Below are positions 1 to 4,733 of a stretch of 9,128 nucleotides of DNA, piece by piece (positions within the stretch are counted from its first letter, which is position 1; every line of letters begins with the position of its first letter). Source of the DNA: Helicobacteraceae bacterium (GTDB lineage: Bacteria > Campylobacterota > Campylobacteria > Campylobacterales > SZUA-545); the NCBI GenBank assembly GCA_031275395.1, contig JAISOU010000085.1:1-9128 (forward strand). Direction: 5' to 3'. The notes below the pieces were generated by a model that worked only from the letters and a program-made list of their open reading frames with translations, did no database searches and was not told the DNA's origin. The position numbers were made by a program, and so were the translations under genes.

Positions 1-123
1 GAAAAATGTTTGTACTTGGATGAAAATGGAATGCCATTATATTCGGATCATGCTCACTTAAGCGCAATGGCGGGCGGGCGTTTTTTAGTAGAGAAAGTAT
101 TAAAACCGTATTTGGACGAATAA
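1..123 (+). CDS. C-terminal end of an SGNH-type acyltransferase/esterase (partial)
   Basis: Only the last 40 codons are in the window; the frame is open from base 1 and stops at TAA 121-123. The visible tail contains S-D-H-A-H-L-S (residues 15-21 of the fragment), that is a D-x-x-H-L-S arrangement. This matches the Asp/His block near the C-terminus of SGNH hydrolases, as found at the end of OafA/YrhL-type O-acyltransferases, where Asp and His complete the Ser-Asp-His triad. The tail after it (A-G-G-R-F-L-V-E then a short hydrophobic helix) also fits that fold. In such proteins the domain is periplasmic and transfers or removes acyl groups on cell-surface glycans. The membrane part, if there is one, lies outside the window, so a stand-alone SGNH hydrolase is equally possible. 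The stop lies 63 bases before the rnpB -10 box. Confidence 0.55.
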   Translation, partial: EKCLYLDENGMPLYSDHAHLSAMAGGRFLVEKVLKPYLDE

Positions 124-183
124 AGAAATTAAGCGATTTGGAATAGAGAGGTTCGGTGAATAAAACCGTTTAGATTGGCGTTT

Positions 184-192
184 TGCTATAAT
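184..192 (+). promoter_or_regulatory. Extended -10 promoter of rnpB
   Basis: TGCTATAAT at 184-192 is a perfect TATAAT (187-192) with the TG-n extension. It sits 8 bases before the 5' end of the RNase P RNA as defined by the P1 helix, the expected distance for a start near 199-201. No good -35 hexamer is present around 163-169, which fits the weak -35 use known in Campylobacterota. Confidence 0.7.
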
Positions 193-199
193 TTCGTTC

Positions 200-524
200 T
201 GCGGCGCGGTAGGCGACGGCGCAATATACGCGAGGAAAGTCCGGGCTACGGCAGAGCGGGGTTCCGCTTAACGAGCGGCGAGAGAAATCTTAGGGAAAGC
301 GCAACAGAAAACAAACCGCCGCGTAAAAGCGCGGTAAGGGTGAAACGGCGGAGTAAAAGACCACCGAACCTTTGGCGACAAAGGTTGCAGGCAAGCCCAA
401 CCCGTAGCAAGAGGCGTCAGGTTAAAGCTCTGCAACGGCGAGCGCCTCGCTCGAGTCGTTTGGCGACAAACGACCTAGAGAAATCGTCGTCCAAGACAGA
501 ATCCGGCTTATCGCCGCGCCGCAT
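200..524 (+). ncRNA. rnpB: RNase P RNA, bacterial type A
   Basis: This is the catalytic RNA of ribonuclease P, which removes the 5' leader from precursor tRNAs. The 5' conserved block GAGGAAAGTCCGGGCT is at 232-247 and the 3' block GACAGAATCCGGCTTA at 495-510; these form P4. ACAGAAAACAAACCGCC (304-320) and AAGGGTGAAAC (near 336-346) are also conserved. Helices seen directly: P1 201-209 with 514-522 (9 perfect pairs); P2 212-217 with 486-491; a P12-like stem 319-323/330-334. P14- and P18-like 8-bp stems lie at 367-374/379-386 and 455-462/467-474, each capped by the same GCGA tetraloop, as expected for the GNRA loops that dock on P8. P3 appears very short (219-221 with 229-231). The ends are set by P1 and may be a few bases longer. 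An open frame across 175-549 is an artefact of stop-poor GC-rich RNA. No hairpin-plus-T terminator follows. Confidence 0.96.
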
Positions 525-582
525 AGTATTTAGCTTTATCGTTGTATAGTTACGCGCAGAAAATTATCATTAAGGAAAAGAG

Positions 583-1176
583 ATGAAAAAACTTTTACTG
601 ATCGGCGCGGTAATCGCGCTTATTTTGAGCGGTTGCTCCACAAAGGTTACGCGCATCGAAACAAACGAAGCGATCGATCTTAGCGGCAACTGGAACGACA
701 CCGATTCGCGCCTAACGAGCGAAGAGATGATCAAAGATATGCTTTCCCGCAATTGGCTGACGAACTTCTACGCCAAGTCGAGAAAACAGCCCGTTTTGAC
801 CGCGGGCGAGATCAAAAATCTTAGCTATGAGCATATCAACACGCAAACCTTTATCAACGACATTCAACGCTCCGTGATCAATTCTGGCGACGCGAGTTTT
901 ATCGCCGCCAGAAGCGATCGCGCGGACGGGCGAGAAGAGCGCGTAGAGCAGGATCAATACGCCAGAGAGGATACCCGCAAAAGAGAGCGCCAAGAGATCG
1001 GCGCGGATTTTATTCTTAGCGGCGAGATCAACGCGATTATCGACTACGAGGGCAAAACGGCGGTTAAATACTACCAAGTCGATCTTAGACTGACGGATAT
1101 TGAAACGCAGGTGATTGCTTGGCAAGGCTCTAAAAAAATTAGAAAGTTGGTCGAAAATAAAAAAGTTCGTCCATAA
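583..1176 (+). CDS. lpoB: LpoB-like penicillin-binding protein activator lipoprotein
   Basis: A 197-residue lipoprotein of the LpoB (YcfM, COG3417) family. The signal peptide has a lipobox ending L-S-G-C with Cys18, followed by Ser at +2, compatible with outer-membrane sorting. Family features are V-T-R-I-E-T with D-L-S-G-N-W-N-D-T-D-S-R (about 22-43), the helix from Y82 to about 102 with I-N-T and F-I-N-D-I, and Q-E-I-G-A-D-F-I-L-S-G-E-I (137-149). The end strand region holds Y-Y-Q-V-D-L-R-L-T-D and W-Q-G (163-182). In enterobacteria LpoB reaches through the peptidoglycan to stimulate PBP1b. Whether the same partner exists here cannot be told. A charged insert rich in Arg and Glu lies at about 110-136. 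The ATG follows an AAGGAAAAG Shine-Dalgarno region (572-580). It is the first of three consecutive lipoprotein genes and starts about 58 bases after rnpB. A weak TATAGT at 545-550 could be its own promoter. Family call is good; target is inferred. Confidence 0.8.
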   Translation: MKKLLLIGAVIALILSGCSTKVTRIETNEAIDLSGNWNDTDSRLTSEEMIKDMLSRNWLTNFYAKSRKQPVLTAGEIKNLSYEHINTQTFINDIQRSVINSGDASFIAARSDRADGREERVEQDQYAREDTRKRERQEIGADFILSGEINAIIDYEGKTAVKYYQVDLRLTDIETQVIAWQGSKKIRKLVENKKVRP

Positions 1177-1179
1177 TTT

Positions 1180-2418
1180 ATGCGATCGGCGCTTTTTATC
1201 GTTTTATTCGCCTGCTTTCTTGTCGGTTGCGCTCCGTATTCAAACAGCTTCGCAAAGATCGAAAACGGCTTAAAAGCGGGCGATGCGCAGGGGGCGTTAA
1301 GCGCGCTGGAAAGCTCTTCGCCCGCCGATCGTGATCGCGTTTTATACGAGCTTAATCGCGCGATGATCTTGCAAGATTTGGGGCGTTACAAAGATAGCGC
1401 CGCCGCCTTTGAAGCGGCAAAAACGCTTTTTCAAGAATACGACGCGATCAGCGTTAGCGAACAGATCGGCTCCTCGCTGATAAACGATTCTACAATCTCG
1501 TATTTCGGCGCGGACTTCGAGCGCGTGATGGCGAGTTTTTACGCGGCGATCAACTATTTGCTGTTGGGCGATCTGTACGGCGCAAGAGTCGAGATTATGC
1601 AGGGCGACGAGCGGCTTAAAGCGATCGACGCGGGCGAGTATCAGGACGACGCGGCGCTAAGGTATTTAAGCGGCGTCGTTTTTGAGGCGTTGGGAGAAAA
1701 TAATAACGCGCTTGTTTCATACCGCCAAGCTTACAGAGTCTATAAAGAGGGCTTTTTTGGCGTTCGGATTCCAAACTATTTGAAAAACGATCTATTGCGT
1801 TTATCTAAAAAAATGGGCGTCGCGCAGGAGCATAACCTCTACAAAAGCGAGTTTGGCTTATCGGGCGATTTCAACGCGATCGGATCGACGCAGGGCGAGC
1901 TGGTCGCGATCTTAGGCGGCGGTTTTGCGCCGATCAAGCGCGCAAGCGACGTAATGTTTAGTAGCGCAGTCGGCATTATTCGCATATCGATCCCGCGTTA
2001 CGAGCTACGTCTTTTTGCCGTTCCGCCGCCCGTCTTGATCGACGGCGTTCGGGCGGACTTCGAACTTGTCGAAAGCGTCGCGGCGATCGCTTTGGAAACG
2101 CTAAAAGACGATATGCCGGAAATTATGGCGCGAACTGCGGCTAGAATGATCGCGAAAAAGGGCGTAGAGATTGCCGTAGGTCAAACGGCGGGCAATAATG
2201 ACGCGGCTGCGGGCGTGATCGCAAGGGCTATCGTAAACCTCTTTAACGCCACGACGGAAGTTGCGGACACTCGCGGTTGGTATACGCTGCCCGATTCGAT
2301 TTATATCGCCAGAGTTCGGTTAAATAGCGGAGCTCATAAGGTCGTTATCGGAACGAAGGAATATAATATTGAGATCAGATCGGGCGAGCGGACTTTTTTA
2401 GCGCCGCGCCTATATTAA
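1180..2418 (+). CDS. COG3014-like lipoprotein with TPR-type repeats
   Basis: A 412-residue lipoprotein. The signal peptide ends L-V-G-C (Cys17), with Ala at +2. Residues about 25-195 are helical with TPR-like spacing, for example L-Y-E-L-N-R-A-M-I-L-Q-D-L-G-R-Y (55-70), N-Y-L-L-L-G-D-L-Y-G-A-R-V-E (125-138) and L-S-G-V-V-F-E-A-L-G-E-N-N-N-A (163-177). The C-terminal half changes to a Gly- and Pro-containing region and ends with D-T-R-G-W-Y-T-L-P-D-S-I (363-374), a block I associate with the uncharacterised COG3014 lipoproteins. The gene starts 3 bases after the lpoB stop with no clear Shine-Dalgarno sequence, so translation is probably coupled to lpoB. COG3014 genes are, as I recall, found beside lpoB and LPP20 genes in several proteobacteria, so a shared envelope role is likely. 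No enzyme motif is visible. Confidence 0.7.
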   Translation: MRSALFIVLFACFLVGCAPYSNSFAKIENGLKAGDAQGALSALESSSPADRDRVLYELNRAMILQDLGRYKDSAAAFEAAKTLFQEYDAISVSEQIGSSLINDSTISYFGADFERVMASFYAAINYLLLGDLYGARVEIMQGDERLKAIDAGEYQDDAALRYLSGVVFEALGENNNALVSYRQAYRVYKEGFFGVRIPNYLKNDLLRLSKKMGVAQEHNLYKSEFGLSGDFNAIGSTQGELVAILGGGFAPIKRASDVMFSSAVGIIRISIPRYELRLFAVPPPVLIDGVRADFELVESVAAIALETLKDDMPEIMARTAARMIAKKGVEIAVGQTAGNNDAAAGVIARAIVNLFNATTEVADTRGWYTLPDSIYIARVRLNSGAHKVVIGTKEYNIEIRSGERTFLAPRLY

Positions 2419-2428
2419 AGGAGAAAAA

Positions 2429-3391
2429 ATGCGCGTAGGAGTTATGGTTATTTCAGCGATCGCGTCGATCGCTTTGGTTTCGTGCGCGTCTAAGACGGAA
2501 CAACGACCGGACTGGATCGGCGGCTCTATTAACCAATCGGGTTCCTATCTTGCGGGGATTGGTAGCGGCGCAAGTCAAGAGATAGCCGCCGATCGCGCCA
2601 GAAACGATCTTGCGAAGATCGTCGGCGTTACGATCGAGGGCTTCGAGCGCTCGAAAACTTCCAATAGCGCCGAAGGCTACGATTCCGCCTTTTCAAGCGC
2701 CGTTAATACCCGCGTCAGTCAAACTCTTAGCGGCGTAACGATTGCCGAACGCTACTACGACGAGAAAAACGAGCTTTACTACGCTTTGGCGGTTTTGGAT
2801 CGCGCGAAAGCCGCGCAAGCTCTTACGATGGAGCTTTCGCAAAAGGAGCTTTCAATGGACGAGCTACTAAACGAAGCGCACGAGGAGAAAGACGCTCTCG
2901 ATCGACTTAGACTTTTAAACGAAGCGTCCAAGTTTGCCGCCGAACGCCGCGAGATCGCCGCGCTTTTGAACGCTATCGGGGATATACCGCGCCCCATTTT
3001 TTCAGGGGTTGAAAAGGATATTATCAGCCTTAAACGCGCCGCTTTACGCTCTATTAAGTTTTCGATTAACGGCGATTACGAAGGCAAACGCTTACTCGCC
3101 GAAGCGATCAGCGCGGCGGGCTTTACGCAAACCGCGCAATCCAAAAGCGACTACGAAGCCGTAGGATATTTTAAAAACTCTCTTCGCTCCGAAAACGGCT
3201 GGCAGTGGGCGGTCGCGAAGCTAGAAACCGAGATTGTCGATTTTCGCGACGGCGCGACGCGCCATATTTTTACCTTTGAAGCCGAAGAGTCTTCGCAAGA
3301 TAAGCAAACCGCGCAAGATCGCGCCTTTAAGAAGTTGCAAAATCAGCTTGCGGATAACCTCCTTAACGCGGTATTAACGGGGCGTAAATAA
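2429..3391 (+). CDS. LPP20-domain lipoprotein
   Basis: A 320-residue lipoprotein whose signal peptide ends L-V-S-C (Cys19, Ala at +2). Residues about 26-128 look like the LPP20 domain: P-D-W-I at 27-30, Y-L-A-G-I-G-S-G at 40-47, a helix with repeated Ala/Arg leading to D-L-A-K-I-V-G-V (60-67), then R-Y-Y-D-E-K-N-E-L-Y-Y-A-L-A-V-L-D (108-124). This is the fold of Helicobacter pylori Lpp20, a surface-exposed, immunogenic lipoprotein of unsettled function. The rest (about 130-320) is a helical linker followed by a second alpha/beta region that I do not recognise; it makes this protein clearly longer than the roughly 175-residue Lpp20. AAGGAG (2418-2423) lies 5 bases before the ATG. It starts 10 bases after the COG3014-like gene, so it is the third gene of the operon. 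No terminator hairpin follows its stop. Confidence 0.75.
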   Translation: MRVGVMVISAIASIALVSCASKTEQRPDWIGGSINQSGSYLAGIGSGASQEIAADRARNDLAKIVGVTIEGFERSKTSNSAEGYDSAFSSAVNTRVSQTLSGVTIAERYYDEKNELYYALAVLDRAKAAQALTMELSQKELSMDELLNEAHEEKDALDRLRLLNEASKFAAERREIAALLNAIGDIPRPIFSGVEKDIISLKRAALRSIKFSINGDYEGKRLLAEAISAAGFTQTAQSKSDYEAVGYFKNSLRSENGWQWAVAKLETEIVDFRDGATRHIFTFEAEESSQDKQTAQDRAFKKLQNQLADNLLNAVLTGRK

Positions 3392-3706
3392 TCATATTTT
3401 TATAGAAGCCGCCTAGGATATCTCGCTTTAACGACCTTCGTCAAATCCGTTTTTACGCGGCGTTCTTAAATTAACGCTTATTGGTTTAGCGGCGGCGGCG
3501 CAGGAGAGGGGAGGTGGCGTGTTATATCCCCTTCGACGCAGTTTGCCCATAACAGAGCAAGCGGTATTAACGCCGCTTGACGGGATAAACGGCTTTGGCG
3601 GTTACTAAGTAAATTATTTGTTGGCGGCAATCCTTATCTTATCAATAGGCGCGAAATTATCGAGCAATAACGGCTTGCTTGGAGCGCTTTTTGCTTTTTG
3701 CGCGGT
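3392..3706 (+). other. 315-base spacer with an interrupted membrane-like open frame
   Basis: No gene can be supported with confidence. One plus-strand frame is open from 3432 to 3605 (58 codons), stops at TAA 3606-3608, and continues open to TGA 3708-3710. The last part (3609-3707) encodes a strongly hydrophobic stretch, N-Y-L-L-A-A-I-L-I-L-S-I-G-A-K, then L-L-G-A-L-F-A-F-C-A-V, which looks like the end of a membrane protein. Its stop overlaps the ATG of the next gene as ATGA. No ATG start exists in this frame. A GTG at 3519 follows a GGAGG (3510-3514) and would give a 29-residue peptide; a TTG at 3618 would give a 30-residue hydrophobic peptide. GGGG/CCCC (3508-3511 and 3527-3530) could form a small hairpin. 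It may be a decayed gene, a small membrane peptide or chance. Confidence 0.35.
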
Positions 3707-4171
3707 ATGAAGACGGTTAAAGTTTTGTCGGCGGTCGTTTTGTTGGCTTTAACGCCTATGATCGCGGCGGATTCCGATATGGTTTCGTCGCGGGATCTCG
3801 CGGATTTTTATCTCTCTGATCGACTCAAAGAGGAGATCAAAGCCGCGATTACAGCCGATATAAACGCCTCGCTGGAGGGGGCGAAAACCGAGCTACTCGA
3901 ACGGCTTCGCGCGGAGAACGAACGATCGCGCCGCTTTGACGTCGCGCAAATAGAGGAGCTTTCGCGTCAGATTGCAAAGCTAAAAGAGGAGATCGATTTT
4001 GCCAGAGAGCTTGCGGTGGATTCAAACTATATGCGAAACTCCAACGACGACATAGTTTTTAATCTGCAAAAACGTTTCGACGAGATTAACGATCGCATTA
4101 AAGCGATCGAGTTAAAAGTAAATCAAGAACCAACGCCTCCAGAGCTACCGGTCGGAGGACGCAAGCTTTAG
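3707..4171 (+). CDS. Secreted coiled-coil protein of unknown function
   Basis: I do not recognise this 154-residue protein. It begins with a short basic N-terminus and a hydrophobic segment (about residues 5-21, ending T-P-M-I-A-A-D), a plausible Sec signal peptide with cleavage near Ala20-Ala21, so it is likely periplasmic. Residues about 35-135 are almost entirely helical and charged, with heptad-like Leu/Ile spacing: L-K-E-E-I-K-A-A-I, then I-E-E-L-S-R-Q-I-A-K-L-K-E-E-I, then F-D-E-I-N-D-R-I-K-A-I-E-L-K-V. A long, probably oligomeric coiled coil is the best description. The tail is Pro-rich and ends in G-G-R-K-L. ATG 3707 is chosen over the in-frame TTG at 3698 because it starts directly at the signal peptide and overlaps the upstream stop as ATGA. 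No good Shine-Dalgarno precedes it (GGAG at 3681-3684 is too far), so coupling to an upstream frame is plausible. Confidence 0.7.
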   Translation: MKTVKVLSAVVLLALTPMIAADSDMVSSRDLADFYLSDRLKEEIKAAITADINASLEGAKTELLERLRAENERSRRFDVAQIEELSRQIAKLKEEIDFARELAVDSNYMRNSNDDIVFNLQKRFDEINDRIKAIELKVNQEPTPPELPVGGRKL

Positions 4172-4342
4172 AAAACCGCTTTGGGCGGCGTTCTTGTAAA
4201 CGCTAGCGGCGATCGCGTATTTCTAAACCGCCCTTGATAGAGAAAACCCCGCCAAACGCCGCGCAAGTTTTTTCGATAGTCCGCTAAAACCTGACCCGCG
4301 CCGTTCTTCGATAAAACTTTGACAAAATATAGAATAGAAAGT

Positions 4343-4371
4343 TTGCAAATTAAAGCGGCTTAGTTTATAAT
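4343..4371 (+). promoter_or_regulatory. Candidate sigma-70 promoter of the small HTH gene
   Basis: A perfect TATAAT at 4366-4371 has TTGCAA at 4343-4348 (4 of 6 to TTGACA) with a 17-base spacer. The expected start is near 4378, giving a leader of about 58 bases. TTGACA motifs also occur at 4319-4324 and 4395-4400, but without a -10 at proper distance. The rest of 4172-4435 holds nothing else I can support apart from a weak CCGC/GCGG hairpin just after the coiled-coil gene. Confidence 0.5.
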
Positions 4372-4435
4372 TGCGACCTGTAATAGACAGTTCGCTTGAC
4401 AAACTAAACAATACGATTTCCCAAAAGGAGGACAG

Positions 4436-4657
4436 ATGAATATGGACGGCGGCAAATCTTACGAGTTTAACGAGATTGCCAAACGGTTGAACATCGCCCA
4501 AAAAGACGCAATCGCGGCGTTTGAAAGCGGAATCCGCAAAATGCAGATCATCGCGATAAAAAACAAAGACCTCTATCCCGATATTTACGAGTGGTTTTGT
4601 ATGGCGTTACAACGAGAGCAACAAAGAGCCAGAAGAAACGCCAAAAAGAGCGACTAA
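4436..4657 (+). CDS. Small orphan protein with sigma-region-4-like helix-turn-helix
   Basis: A 73-residue basic protein. Residues 11-37 (F-N-E-I-A-K-R-L-N-I ... F-E-S-G-I-R-K-M-Q) follow the spacing of sigma-70 region 4.2, where L-E-E-I-G-x-x-L-G-V is followed by I-E-x-x-A-L-R-K-L-R. That suggests a helix-turn-helix that could contact DNA or RNA polymerase. No region 2, anti-sigma or other domain accompanies it; the rest is one aromatic segment (Y-P-D-I-Y-E-W-F, about 47-54) and a Lys/Arg-rich tail. The Shine-Dalgarno is very strong, AAGGAGG at 4425-4431, 4 bases before ATG 4436 and 10 before an in-frame ATG at 4442; either could be the true start. Its own promoter lies upstream. It stands alone between unrelated genes. 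It could be a small transcription regulator, but this rests on a motif only. Confidence 0.7.
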   Translation: MNMDGGKSYEFNEIAKRLNIAQKDAIAAFESGIRKMQIIAIKNKDLYPDIYEWFCMALQREQQRARRNAKKSD

Positions 4658-4663
4658 GGCGGC

Positions 4664-4688
4664 GCGGATCGCCAAAAGGCGAATCCGC
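4664..4688. terminator. Hairpin between convergent genes, possible shared terminator
   Basis: GCGGAT-CGCC (4664-4673), loop AAAA, then GGCG-A-ATCCGC (4678-4688) forms a 10-pair stem with a single bulged A. It lies between the stop of the HTH gene and the end of polA, where a bidirectional terminator is expected. The T tract is weak on both strands (only TTT at 4691-4693 on the plus strand), so it may act poorly as an intrinsic terminator. Confidence 0.4.
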
Positions 4689-4733
4689 CGTTTAACGAGC
4701 GCGATTTGACAAAAACGCTACAAGGGTTTGCGG

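Noticed and set aside
175-549. 124-residue open frame
   Set aside because: It lies over rnpB, whose conserved blocks and helices explain the sequence; the peptide is Arg/Ser-rich and has no Shine-Dalgarno.
712-1125. Minus-strand open frame inside the LpoB-like gene
   Set aside because: Shadow of a recognised gene, without ribosome site or family features.
3490-3540. Riboswitch or structured leader in the purine-rich GGCGGCGGCGCAGGAGAGG region
   Set aside because: No known riboswitch core is visible, and only a 4-bp GGGG/CCCC stem forms.
3457-4195. Repeated 11-mer GCGGCGTTCTT (3457-3467 and 4185-4195) after two gene ends
   Set aside because: Too short and made of common words for this genome; no further shared sequence around it.
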